DNA from: JBDRGC01 sp043818215
Lineage (GTDB): Bacteria > Chloroflexota > Anaerolineae > Anaerolineales > UBA11858
NCBI GenBank assembly: GCA_043818215.1
Contig: JBDRGC010000083.1
Coordinates: forward strand, 1-15,472
Reading direction: 5' to 3'
Length of the DNA stretch: 15,472 nt
Both the position numbers and the translations under genes were made by a program. This document shows positions 1-6,424 of this stretch, piece by piece. The notes beneath the pieces were generated by a model that had not been told where the DNA came from, searched no databases, and was given only the letters and a program-made list of their open reading frames with translations. The first letter of the stretch is position 1. Each line of letters begins with the position of its first letter.

Positions 1-140
1 GGGAGTAGAGGGTAGAGGGCAGAGGGTAGAGGGTAGATGTCAGAGGCTAGAGGTTGGAGATTAATTCAACCAGTCTTCAGTCTCCAATCTCCAATCTCCA
101 ATCTCCAATCCCCAATCTCCAATCCCCAATCTCCAATCCC
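1..140. repeat. Low-complexity intergenic repeats (GGGTAGAG and TCTCCAATC words)
   Basis: Positions 1-52 are a purine-rich run of GGGTAGAG/GGGCAGAG words. Positions 81-140 are a tandem of TCTCCAATC and TCCCCAATC. TTGGAGATT at 54-62 is the reverse complement of AATCTCCAA at 86-94, so the two parts can form a stem. An open frame runs through this tandem into the lipid kinase, but the translation there is a repetitive SPISNLQ-type string, so it is treated as non-coding. The same ATTGGAG word recurs at 2824-2878, 10626-10815 and 11435-11493. Confidence 0.85.
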
Positions 141-153
141 AAAGGACTCATAT

Positions 154-1083
154 ATGACACGCTATAAAATCATCGTCAACCCAATTTCCGGTAGGGGCAC
201 CGGGGAGGCATCCATCCCCCGCATCGAGCAGATTCTAGGCGCGGCCGGCCTGGATTTCGACCTGGTGCGCACCGAGCGGCCCTGGCACGCTGCCGAACTG
301 GCCCAACAGGCCGTCACCGATGGCTTCGATGTGATCGTCTCGGCGGCCGGGGATGGCACTGCTAACGAGATAATCAACGGCCTGATGCGCGCCAAAGAGG
401 CTGGCATTGGTACGGCGGCTATGGCAGTGCTGACCGTGGGCCGCGGTAACGACTTCGCTTTCAGCATGGGCATCCCCGCCGGGCTGGAAGCTGCCTGCCA
501 GACCCTGGTGCGAGATCACCGCCGTAGTATCGACATTGGCCGCGTCACCGGTGGACTTTACCCCGCAGGCCGCTACTTCGGCAACGGCGTAGGCGTCGGC
601 TTCGACGCTGTGGTCGGCTTCGAAGCTCTCAAGATGAAGCGTCTCCACGGCTTTGCATCCTATATCGTCGCGGCCCTCAAGACCATTTTCTTGTACTTCA
701 AAGCTCCGCAGGTGCGCGTCGAGTACAACGGTGAAAGCATCACCCTCCCTGCACTGATGGTCTCGATTATGAATGGACGGCGCATGGGCGGCGGGTTTAT
801 GATGGCCCCCCAGGGACTGTCGGATGACGGCGTGCTGGACCTTATCATTGCCCGCGAAGTCAGCCGCCCCCAGATTTTCGCCCTCGTTGGCCGCTTCATG
901 CAGGGGACGCAGGCCTCCCATGCGGCCATCCAGACCGCGCAGGCGCAGCACGTTACCGTGACCGCGGTCGAGGGCGTACTGCCCGCCCACGCTGACGGCG
1001 AGACCCTGTGTACCGAGGGCACCGAACTGACTATCGAATTACTGCCGCGCCAAATTGAATTAATTTGTGACCCGCTGGAATAG
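154..1083 (+). CDS. Diacylglycerol kinase-family lipid kinase (YegS/DagK-like)
   Basis: This is a 309-residue soluble lipid kinase of the DAGK/YegS family, which phosphorylates diacylglycerol or a related lipid with ATP at the inner membrane face. Visible marks are an N-terminal strand ending in NPISGRG (residues 9-15), the nucleotide loop AAGDGTANE (64-72), a second loop VGRGND (95-100), a GNGVGVGFDA stretch near residue 150, DDGVLDLIIA in the C-terminal half, and ADGE near the end. The family usually has GGDGT and GTGND; here they read AGDGT and GRGND, so the first glycine and one threonine are changed. ATG 154 is preferred because AAAGGA lies about 8 bases upstream and the frame before it is intergenic repeat. 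Length is normal for the family. The acyltransferase on the same strand 210 bp downstream fits a phospholipid role. The exact substrate cannot be read from sequence. Confidence 0.88.
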   Translation: MTRYKIIVNPISGRGTGEASIPRIEQILGAAGLDFDLVRTERPWHAAELAQQAVTDGFDVIVSAAGDGTANEIINGLMRAKEAGIGTAAMAVLTVGRGNDFAFSMGIPAGLEAACQTLVRDHRRSIDIGRVTGGLYPAGRYFGNGVGVGFDAVVGFEALKMKRLHGFASYIVAALKTIFLYFKAPQVRVEYNGESITLPALMVSIMNGRRMGGGFMMAPQGLSDDGVLDLIIAREVSRPQIFALVGRFMQGTQASHAAIQTAQAQHVTVTAVEGVLPAHADGETLCTEGTELTIELLPRQIELICDPLE

Positions 1084-1130
1084 AAAGATGGCAATATTGC
1101 AAAAGCCGCCCATCAATCTGACGGCGGACT

Positions 1131-1251
1131 GCAGACCGCAGACGACAGACGGCAGACCGCAGACGACAGACGGCAGATGGCAGACAGCAGGGGAGTGGCG
1201 ATCAGCGGTCAGCGATCGGTGGACGGTGGTCGGCAGTCGGTGGTCTGCCGT
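1131..1251. repeat. Tandem and inverted GGCAGACC repeats
   Basis: Two perfect 21-bp copies (1131-1151 and 1152-1172) are built from GCAGACC, GCAGACG and ACAGACG words, followed by a degenerate copy. GACGGCAGACC at 1149-1159 is the reverse complement of GGTCTGCCGTC at 1241-1251, so the block can fold back on itself. It fills most of the space between the lipid kinase and the acyltransferase. The same word family lies upstream of dnaG (15197-15281). Confidence 0.85.
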
Positions 1252-1293
1252 CATTTCAGGGTATCCGATGTTAGTTTTGCGGTACTGCGAAAG

Positions 1294-2007
1294 ATGACTT
1301 TGACCGAGCGAGTGGTCAACACCACCATAAAGGGAATCACCTCCCTGATTTGCCGCGTGGATGCTGAACAATTGGCGCGAGTCCCGGCCCGGGGGCCACT
1401 GATCATCGTCACCAACCACGTCAATTTCCTGGAAGCGCCCGTCATCTACACCCGCCTGATGCCTAGAGCGGTGACCGGCTTCGCCAAGATCGAAACCTGG
1501 GATAGCGCCTTCTTGGGCTGGCTGTTCGATGTGTGGGGGATGATCCCTATCCGCCGCGGCGAGGCCGATATGTCTGCCATCCGCCGCGGGGTGGCGGCCC
1601 TCGAAGATGGGCAGATTCTAGCCATTGCCCCCGAGGGAACCCGCAGCGGGCATGGACGCTTGCAAAAGGGGCGCGCCGGCGTGGTCATGATGGCCTTGCT
1701 CAGCGGCGCACCCCTGCTACCGGTGGTTCACTACGGCGGGGAGCAATACCGGCAAAACCTGAGCCGCCTGCGCCGCACCGATTTTCACGTAATTGTCGGC
1801 CAGCCCTTCGAGTTGGATAAACGCGGCCAGAAAGTGACCCGCGCAGTGCGTCAGAAAATGACAGACGAAATCATGTATCAGATGGCCGCCCTCCTGCCCC
1901 CACCCTACCGCGGCGAATACGCCGATCTCTCTAAATCTACGGAGTTCTATTTGAGCTCGTGCCACATTTCTCAGGAACCGTGTTCCTTGAAGGAACACGG
2001 TTCCTGA
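1294..2007 (+). CDS. plsC: 1-acyl-sn-glycerol-3-phosphate acyltransferase (PlsC family)
   Basis: This 237-residue protein belongs to the PlsC/LPLAT family, which transfers an acyl group to lysophosphatidate to make phosphatidate, the step next to the lipid kinase's product in phospholipid synthesis. Motif I reads NHVNFLEAP (residues 41-49), giving H-x4-E where the family norm is H-x4-D. A GMIPIRRG segment (82-89) and motif III PEGTRS (113-118) follow, then GAPLLPVV. ATG 1294 is chosen because everything upstream in the frame is GGCAGACC repeat; GCGAAAG just before it is at best a weak ribosome site. The last 15 or so residues (after FYLSS) are encoded by a perfect inverted repeat at 1972-2006 and look like an acquired tail, since the normal protein seems to end near TEFYL. 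The gene converges on a cooC-type gene 6 bp away. Family assignment is firm; the acyl acceptor is inferred. Confidence 0.9.
   Translation: MTLTERVVNTTIKGITSLICRVDAEQLARVPARGPLIIVTNHVNFLEAPVIYTRLMPRAVTGFAKIETWDSAFLGWLFDVWGMIPIRRGEADMSAIRRGVAALEDGQILAIAPEGTRSGHGRLQKGRAGVVMMALLSGAPLLPVVHYGGEQYRQNLSRLRRTDFHVIVGQPFELDKRGQKVTRAVRQKMTDEIMYQMAALLPPPYRGEYADLSKSTEFYLSSCHISQEPCSLKEHGS
1972..2006. repeat. Perfect 17-bp inverted repeat at a convergent junction
   Basis: The left arm 1972-1988 (CAGGAACCGTGTTCCTT) and right arm 1990-2006 are exact reverse complements around a single G at 1989. The structure overlaps the last codons and two bases of the plsC stop, and lies 8 bp from the stop of the convergent cooC gene. 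It probably acts as a bidirectional 3'-end hairpin. Neither side carries a clear T-tract, so a textbook intrinsic terminator is not proven. Confidence 0.85.
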
Positions 2008-2013
2008 CAATCG

Positions 2014-2805
2014 TCACCCCAAAATCTCCCCCATCATCTTCGCCACAGCCTGATATATCGGCGACTCGTCGCCCAACTCCACCAGGGGGCGGCCGCTGAA
2101 CTCGAAGCTGGTCAACTCATCATTGGCGGGAATCACGCCCAAAAGGGGAATATCCATGGCGTCGATGCGTTCCTGCAGCGGGGGTGGCACTTCGCCGGGC
2201 AGAAGACGGTTCAAGATTAGGTAAGCATTCTCCACGTTGATATCCAACTCGTTGCGCAGGGCTGCGATGCGCTCCGCGGCCACAATGCCCCGCTGGGTCG
2301 GGTCGCTGACCACCAGTAGGTGTTCCACGTTACGCGTCGTGCGGCGGCTGAGATGCTCCATGCCGGCCTCGTTGTCGATCACCACATAGCGGTAACTGCC
2401 GCTGATGCTGTCGACCACCTCCCGCAAGTTGTGATTGACTGCACAATAGCAGCCCGGCCCTTCCGAGCGCCCCATAGCGATCAAGTCGAAGTGATCGCCC
2501 TCCGAGAGTGACGCGCGCACCTCGTAATCCAGATATTCTTGCTTGCTCGTCCCGCCCGGCATCGTACCCATGGCCGCGCCGCCCGCGGTCAGCGATTTCT
2601 GCACCTGGGCCAGCATCCCCTCCCGGATATCGCCCACCGTCCACTCCAAATCCAGGCCCAGCACCATATTCAAATTACTACTGGGGTCGGCGTCGATCGC
2701 CAAAATAGCGCCCGGCTGCGTCTGCGCCAGATATTTGATCACCATCCCCGCAATCGTCGTCTTGCCCACACCGCCCTTGCCGGCTAATGCGATTGTTGTT
2801 GTCAT
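2014..2805 (-). CDS. cooC: CooC-type ATPase, nickel-insertion factor for CO dehydrogenase/acetyl-CoA synthase
   Basis: This 263-residue protein is a MinD/SIMIBI-class ATPase of the CooC group. CooC uses ATP and a dimer-interface metal site to help load nickel into CO dehydrogenase. Visible are the deviant P-loop GKGGVGKTT (residues 9-17, with the signature lysine), DADPSSNLN (38-46), the CooC-type metal pair GCYC (Cys119 and Cys121), VVIDNEAGMEHLSRR (141-155) as the Walker B/switch region, and an SDPTQRG segment. The NEAGMEHLSRR form differs from the DMYAGVEHLGR form of the upstream paralogue, so the two are distinct CooC subtypes. ATG 2805 has GGAG six bases upstream. It is the last gene of a minus-strand cassette after the other cooC (58-bp gap) and a DUF3786 gene. 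No CODH gene is in the window. It could serve another nickel or corrinoid enzyme. Confidence 0.85.
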   Translation of the reverse strand: MTTTIALAGKGGVGKTTIAGMVIKYLAQTQPGAILAIDADPSSNLNMVLGLDLEWTVGDIREGMLAQVQKSLTAGGAAMGTMPGGTSKQEYLDYEVRASLSEGDHFDLIAMGRSEGPGCYCAVNHNLREVVDSISGSYRYVVIDNEAGMEHLSRRTTRNVEHLLVVSDPTQRGIVAAERIAALRNELDINVENAYLILNRLLPGEVPPPLQERIDAMDIPLLGVIPANDELTSFEFSGRPLVELGDESPIYQAVAKMMGEILG

Positions 2806-2823
2806 AATTCGCTCCGCTCATTA

Positions 2824-2878
2824 GAGATTGGCGATTGGAGATTAGAGATTCAATCTCCAATCTCTAATTACCAATCTC
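2824..2878. repeat. Inverted ATTGGAGATT repeat covering a cooC stop codon
   Basis: Arms 2824-2850 and 2852-2878 are 27 bases each around C2851, with 23 of 27 positions complementary and two of the four exceptions G-U compatible in RNA. It spans the last codons and TAG stop of the upstream cooC gene (2864-2866) and most of the gap to the next cooC. It uses the same word as 81-140, 10626-10815 and 11435-11493. It may act as an intercistronic hairpin. Confidence 0.85.
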
Positions 2879-3643
2879 CTGTCTCAAAATTTCTGCCATT
2901 TTTTCTGCAGACACTTTTAAAGATGGAACGTGATTGTACACCGGGATGCCCAGCCTATCCGCCTCCTGAACCGCCATGTCCGCGGGCAGGAAGCCCAAAA
3001 CTGGAATGCCGGGTGATTCCGTTTCCAGGAAGTGGGACTCGTCTTTATTGCGGACTTTGTTCCCCACCAACCACAGACGCTCCAACCCAATATCGTTAGC
3101 CAGTTTTTTGATCTGCCGGGCTGTGCCCAGGCTGCGGCGGGTCGGCTCGACCACTACTATCATGGCATCCACAAAATCTACCGTGGCGCGGCCCAGGTGC
3201 TCGACTCCGGCGTACATATCCAAAATCATCACGTCTTCGTCGCGGAAGAGCAGGTGAGTGAACAGGGTCTTCAGCATGGCGCTCTCAGGGCAGATGCAGC
3301 CCGACCCGCCCAAATCTACCGACCCCATTTCCAGCAGGCGCACCCCGCGGTGAACCACGCTGAAACGTTCGGGGATATCATCCACGCGCGGGTTGAGGGT
3401 GAAGAATCCGCCCACAGTTCCCGGTTTGGCCCCGGTGCGCTCCTCGATCAATTTATCCATCTCGGCGATGGGTGTCAACTTGGACAGTTTATCCCCGGGG
3501 AAGCCCAAGGCCCCCGCCAGGCATGGTGCGGGGTCAGCGTCCACTGCCAACACTTCCCGCCCCGCGTCGGCGTAAATCTGCGCCAACAACGCTGAAAGCG
3601 TGGTCTTGCCCACGCCGCCTTTTCCGCTAATAGCAAGTTTCAT
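2864..3643 (-). CDS. cooC: CooC-type ATPase, second paralogue
   Basis: This 259-residue protein is a second CooC-group P-loop ATPase. It begins directly with the deviant Walker A GKGGVGKTT (residues 7-15), then VDADPAPCLAGALG (34-47), a metal-binding pair in GSGCICPES (Cys116 and Cys118), the Walker B/switch ILDMYAGVEHLGR (140-152), and VVEPTRRS (164-171). The CXC pair is the dimer-interface Ni/Zn site known in CooC and is absent from MinD and ParA. ATG 3643 has a strong AAGGAG ribosome site 5 bases upstream. It lies between the DUF3786 gene (86-bp gap with an inverted repeat) and the other cooC, all on one strand, so co-transcription is likely. Its last residues and stop lie inside an ATTGGAG repeat. 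Having two different CooC proteins suggests two metal clusters or two target enzymes, which is inference. Confidence 0.87.
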   Translation of the reverse strand: MKLAISGKGGVGKTTLSALLAQIYADAGREVLAVDADPAPCLAGALGFPGDKLSKLTPIAEMDKLIEERTGAKPGTVGGFFTLNPRVDDIPERFSVVHRGVRLLEMGSVDLGGSGCICPESAMLKTLFTHLLFRDEDVMILDMYAGVEHLGRATVDFVDAMIVVVEPTRRSLGTARQIKKLANDIGLERLWLVGNKVRNKDESHFLETESPGIPVLGFLPADMAVQEADRLGIPVYNHVPSLKVSAEKMAEILRQEIGN

Positions 3644-3673
3644 TCCGACTCCTTATTTACAAGATGAGATATT

Positions 3674-3727
3674 CTGTATACCCTGTGTACCTTGCATACC
3701 TGGTTTACCGGTATACAGGGTATACAG
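3674..3727. repeat. 18-bp inverted repeat of GTATACC/GGTATAC words
   Basis: Arms 3674-3691 (CTGTATACCCTGTGTACC) and 3710-3727 are complementary at 17 of 18 positions, the exception being a possible G-U pair, around an 18-base loop that itself contains CATACC and TTTACC. It starts two bases after the DUF3786 stop codon on the minus strand and ends about 30 bp before the next cooC start, so it probably forms an intercistronic hairpin in the shared transcript. Confidence 0.8.
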
Positions 3728-3729
3728 GC

Positions 3730-4386
3730 TCACGACTCAAATCCCTTTGCCTTAATCAAACGCCGAGCCAATTGACCACCCAAAATCGCGCACCCATCCG
3801 TCGAGAGGTGGTATCCGGCAGCGGAATCGAAGAGTACTCGAAAAGATGCCGGAAAATCTTCGTCGCCTAACCAGCAGGCCACCATCAAGGCCAGACGCGG
3901 CAGCACCTGGAAAGAAAAAGCTGTGTTGGCGAAAAATTCGCGCCGCCCATTTAGACACTCTGCGGCTTGTACGAAAGCATCCAAGTCGTTACCGAAGGCC
4001 GTGGTTAACTCTTGCCCGGTGTATCCCTGAAAGGCCTGGGTGTAGAATTTGCCGTCTGTCAGTTCGGTAAAGGAAATCCATTTACCAGATTGGGGAGTGC
4101 CATCCGAGATGTGAAAATAATAAAGCAGTAGTGCCTGATCGAAGGGATTCAACGGCTTCTCGCCGTGAGCGTCCCTGGCTATGAAATCTGGAAAGCTGAG
4201 AAACACCTCTCGGTTCCAGAGAACCAACTCGAATTCCCCGCGTGAATCTCCTGCCGGAGTATAGATCGCTCCAGTTCGGATAGCCAGAGCATTAGGGTCT
4301 TCACTGCGCAGTTCGGTGCGCAGTTCATCTGCCCGGCCTTCGAGCGGGCTTGGGTTCTCCCCAAACATACAGTTCTTTATTTTCAT
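3730..4386 (-). CDS. DUF3786 domain protein
   Basis: This 218-residue soluble protein matches what I recall of the DUF3786 family: a central FDQALLLYYFHISDG stretch, then GKWISFTEL, DGKFYTQAFQGYTG, a predicted helical FGNDLDAFVQAAECLNG part, and a C-terminal half with LPRLALMVACWLGDEDFPA, VLFDSAAGYHLSTD and ILGG. No transmembrane segment or signal peptide is seen. The biochemical function is unknown to me; family members often sit beside CODH/ACS or corrinoid-protein genes. The start is ATG 4386 with GAGG six bases upstream. It leads a minus-strand cassette with two CooC ATPases, which supports a role in metallo-enzyme assembly, but this is inference from context. A candidate -10 box and a U-tract hairpin lie between it and the malic enzyme gene. 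Confidence 0.75.
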   Translation of the reverse strand: MKIKNCMFGENPSPLEGRADELRTELRSEDPNALAIRTGAIYTPAGDSRGEFELVLWNREVFLSFPDFIARDAHGEKPLNPFDQALLLYYFHISDGTPQSGKWISFTELTDGKFYTQAFQGYTGQELTTAFGNDLDAFVQAAECLNGRREFFANTAFSFQVLPRLALMVACWLGDEDFPASFRVLFDSAAGYHLSTDGCAILGGQLARRLIKAKGFES

Positions 4387-4399
4387 GCTAAGCCTCGCT

Positions 4400-4440
4400 A
4401 AAAAAAACAGGGTACCATTGTCTTTATCACAACGGTACCC
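4400..4440 (-). terminator. U-tract hairpin between malic enzyme and DUF3786 genes
   Basis: GGGTACCATTG (4410-4420) pairs with CAACGGTACCC (4430-4440), 10 of 11 positions with one G-U compatible exception. Read on the minus strand the stem is followed after two bases by eight T (A-run at 4400-4407), the form of an intrinsic terminator. It could end malic enzyme transcripts about 180 bp after their stop. A consensus -10 box sits immediately upstream (4444-4449), so it could instead be a leader attenuator of the DUF3786-cooC-cooC cassette. Confidence 0.7.
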
Positions 4441-4443
4441 CGT

Positions 4444-4449
4444 ATTATA
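4444..4449 (-). promoter_or_regulatory. Candidate -10 box for DUF3786-cooC-cooC
   Basis: The minus strand reads TATAAT here, a perfect consensus -10 about 58 bases before the DUF3786 start. The region 17 bases further upstream (TTATTA) is a poor -35 and lies inside the end of the palindromic element at 4455-4601. If it is used, transcripts would begin right at the U-tract hairpin. Confidence 0.35.
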
Positions 4450-4454
4450 TCAAT

Positions 4455-4601
4455 AGAGTTGTTCCGTAATAACCGATGCAAGGAATGGTACACGGATTTC
4501 ACGGATAAGACGGATTCATTTTCTTAATTTTATGCTTATATCCGTGAAATCCGCGAAAATCCGTGTACAAAAATCTGCCACTGTTATTGAGGAACAACTC
4601 T
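4455..4601. repeat. Nested palindromic element of about 147 bp (MITE/REP-like)
   Basis: The outer arms 4455-4473 and 4583-4601 match as inverted repeats at 17 of 19 positions (AGAGTTGTTCC ... GGAACAACTCT). Inside, GTACACGGATTTCACGGAT (4488-4506) pairs with ATCCGTGAAATCC and AATCCGTGTAC in 4540-4568, the right side carrying an extra GCGAA-type unit. The middle is AT-rich. No coding frame crosses it. The ATCCGTGAAATCCG word is a type of dispersed palindrome seen in many environmental bacterial genomes. Confidence 0.75.
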
Positions 4602-4622
4602 AATCTTCCGACAGGATGTATT

Positions 4623-5981
4623 CTAATCCTCCGGCGGCGCGGCGATGAAGCCTTCTTTCTTCATCATTTCGGTCAGATTGCGGGAGCGGCCAATGATTTC
4701 TTTGGCATGCTCGTATAGTTCATCGTAACTCTTTGTGAGGGTGGCGACACCTTGCTCTTGGGCTTTCATGCCTACAGCGGCAGCTTCTCGGGGGAAGACA
4801 TCCCAATCATCCATGGTGGGGAGTAAGTGATCTTCATCGAGCTTGTCACCGATTTGGTCGGCCAGGGCCTCGGAGGCCGCGAAGCACATCTCGTCTGTGA
4901 TAGTGGAGGCGCGCACATCGAGCGTGCCGCGGAAAATGCCGGGGAATCCGAGCGAGTTGTTGACCTGATTGGGGAAGTCAGACCGCCCGGTAGCAACGAT
5001 TCTGGCTCCGGCGTCTTTGGCTTCCCAGGGCCAAATCTCGGGAATGGGATTTGCACAGGTAAACACAATGGCATCATCATTCATCTGTGCGACCCATTCC
5101 GGCAAAATCGTACCGGGGCCGGGTTTCGAGAGAGCAATAACAACGTCAGCGCCCTTCATGGCATCGGCAATATCGCCCTGACGCCCCTCTGTGTTTGTTA
5201 TCTCGCAGAGGTGCCATTTTTGAGGGAATTGGTCTTTCTTGGCTGCGAGGTCTTCACGGTGCATTCCCAGAATGCCTTTGCTGTCTACCATGAAGCATTT
5301 GGCCGGGTTCACGCCCCACGCAAAGATCAGGCGGGAAATGGCAACATTGGAAGCCCCAGATCCAATAAAGGCAATTTTGATGTCTTTTTTGTCTTTGCCC
5401 ACCACTTTGAGGGCGTTCATAAGACCAGCCAGCGTAACGGTTGCCGTGCCCTGTTGGTCATCGTGCCAAACGGGAATTTCGCATTTCTCACGCAACTCGT
5501 CGAGAATGCGGAAGCATTTCGGCTGGGAAATATCTTCGAGGTTGATGCCTCCAAACGCAGGTTGCAGCATCAGCACCGTTTCGATGATCTTGTCCGGGTC
5601 TTTGGTATCCAGCATAATGGGAACTGCGTCCACGCCGCCGAGGTACTTGAATAACAGGGCTTTCCCTTCCATCACCGGCAAACCGGCCTTGGGGCCAATA
5701 TCGCCCAAGCCCAACACGCGGGTCCCGTCGCTGACGACTGCGATGGTATTCCCTTTGCTGGTGTGTTGATAGATCATCTCAGGATTGGCTTCAATATCGC
5801 GGCAGGGAGCGGCTACGCCTGGGGTGTACCATATAGCGAAATCATTGACATCACGCACGGTACATTTAAGCGTGGTTTCCATCTTCCCTTTGTAAAAGGG
5901 ATGCAACTTCATCGCATCGGCTGCTGGCTTTTTTGCTTTTTCCAGAAGCTCATCGATATTTATAGGGGTTTTCGTTGGCAT
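4623..5981 (-). CDS. Malic enzyme (malate dehydrogenase, oxaloacetate-decarboxylating)
   Basis: This 452-residue enzyme of the prokaryotic single-domain malic enzyme family oxidatively decarboxylates malate to pyruvate and CO2 with NAD(P) and a divalent metal in the cytoplasm. Visible are the catalytic tyrosine in IWYTPGVA (50-57), GDIGP (93-97), the catalytic lysine in VMEGKALLFKYLGG (103-116), metal ligands in NLEDIS (147-152) and WHDDQQGTA (172-180), the Rossmann loop IGSGASN (206-212), and FTCANPIPEIWP and RSDFPNQVNNSLGFPG in the C-terminal domain. ATG 5981 is preferred over an in-frame TTG at 5996 because GGAGG lies 8 bases before it. There is no phosphotransacetylase domain, so it is the short form. 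NAD or NADP preference cannot be assigned. It has its own likely promoter with a leader hairpin and appears monocistronic. Confidence 0.95.
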   Translation of the reverse strand: MPTKTPINIDELLEKAKKPAADAMKLHPFYKGKMETTLKCTVRDVNDFAIWYTPGVAAPCRDIEANPEMIYQHTSKGNTIAVVSDGTRVLGLGDIGPKAGLPVMEGKALLFKYLGGVDAVPIMLDTKDPDKIIETVLMLQPAFGGINLEDISQPKCFRILDELREKCEIPVWHDDQQGTATVTLAGLMNALKVVGKDKKDIKIAFIGSGASNVAISRLIFAWGVNPAKCFMVDSKGILGMHREDLAAKKDQFPQKWHLCEITNTEGRQGDIADAMKGADVVIALSKPGPGTILPEWVAQMNDDAIVFTCANPIPEIWPWEAKDAGARIVATGRSDFPNQVNNSLGFPGIFRGTLDVRASTITDEMCFAASEALADQIGDKLDEDHLLPTMDDWDVFPREAAAVGMKAQEQGVATLTKSYDELYEHAKEIIGRSRNLTEMMKKEGFIAAPPED

Positions 5982-6049
5982 AACATGATCCTCCAAATTT
6001 TTACAGCAAGTAATGATGTACAGCTCTAATCAAAAAAACGTGGTAGCGC

Positions 6050-6096
6050 AAAAAATCATAATCGGTTATCAGATGCTGGTCAACTGATAACCGATT
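6050..6096 (-). terminator. Leader hairpin with T6 upstream of malic enzyme
   Basis: AATCGGTTATCAG (6060-6072) and CTGATAACCGATT (6084-6096) form a perfect 13-bp stem with an 11-base loop. On the minus strand it is followed by TATGA and six T (A-run at 6050-6055); on the plus strand by AG and five T. It lies about 7 bases downstream of the likely transcription start and 80 bp before the start codon, so it may be a leader attenuator, a 5' stabilising stem, or a palindromic operator. Confidence 0.6.
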
Positions 6097-6109
6097 AGTT
6101 TTTACTAGT

Positions 6110-6138
6110 ATTTAATCACTGTTTTACCGCAATGACAA
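6110..6138 (-). promoter_or_regulatory. Candidate promoter of malic enzyme gene
   Basis: On the minus strand TTGTCA (6133-6138) and TTAAAT (6110-6115) are separated by exactly 17 bases, matching the vegetative sigma consensus at 5 of 6 and 4 of 6 positions. Predicted transcripts start near 6103. Confidence 0.45.
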
Positions 6139-6232
6139 TATAGGCAGTTGAGCAAAAGTCGGCAGGCTGCTTGTATCTCGTAACGCAGTCCCCGAAGCGT
6201 AGCGGAGTGGGAAACGTATCCCGCAAAGGTAT

Positions 6233-6274
6233 ACGGTGCATTTGTCATTCCCGGGTGACTTTTGGGCTACTGCC
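6233..6274. repeat. Dispersed repeat, copy 1
   Basis: The 23 bases at 6233-6255 (ACGGTGCATTTGTCATTCCC followed by GGG) are identical to 11536-11558, and GCTACTGCC at 6266-6274 recurs at 11572-11580 after a T-rich spacer. The two copies lie in the same orientation near the pdxS promoter and at the 3' end of the sigma factor gene. The core is centred on the palindrome CCCGGG. Confidence 0.75.
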
Positions 6275-6395
6275 AATATCGTAAATAGGGAGAGAGGGGA
6301 GATGAGCGGTGGGCAACCCGTTTTGGAAAAGAGTGTGGATTCAATCATGGGGGAGATTGTACCGCGGAGAAATGTCCTTTTCTGGCTCGCCTGGT

Positions 6396-6424
6396 TTGCC
6401 CTGCCCTCTCCTGCGTGGTAGAAT
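6396..6424 (+). promoter_or_regulatory. Candidate promoter of pdxS-pdxT operon
   Basis: TTGCCC (6396-6401) and TAGAAT (6419-6424) are spaced by 17 bases and match the -35 and -10 consensus at 4 and 5 of 6 positions. The predicted start near 6431 leaves a leader of about 80 bases containing two short hairpins before the ribosome site. Confidence 0.45.

Noticed and set aside
37..153. N-terminal extension of the lipid kinase from an upstream ATG
   Set aside because: The extra residues are translations of TCTCCAATC repeat; ATG 154 has a ribosome site and matches the family start.
3032..3595. Long plus-strand frame opposite cooC (187 residues)
   Set aside because: It is the antisense shadow of a clear cooC coding frame and shows no family features.
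4827..5654. Long plus-strand frame opposite malic enzyme (275 residues)
   Set aside because: Antisense shadow of a gene with all malic enzyme motifs; no ribosome site or recognisable domain.
5982..5996. TTG start giving five extra residues on malic enzyme
   Set aside because: The TTG overlaps the GGAGG ribosome site, which is ideally spaced for ATG 5981.
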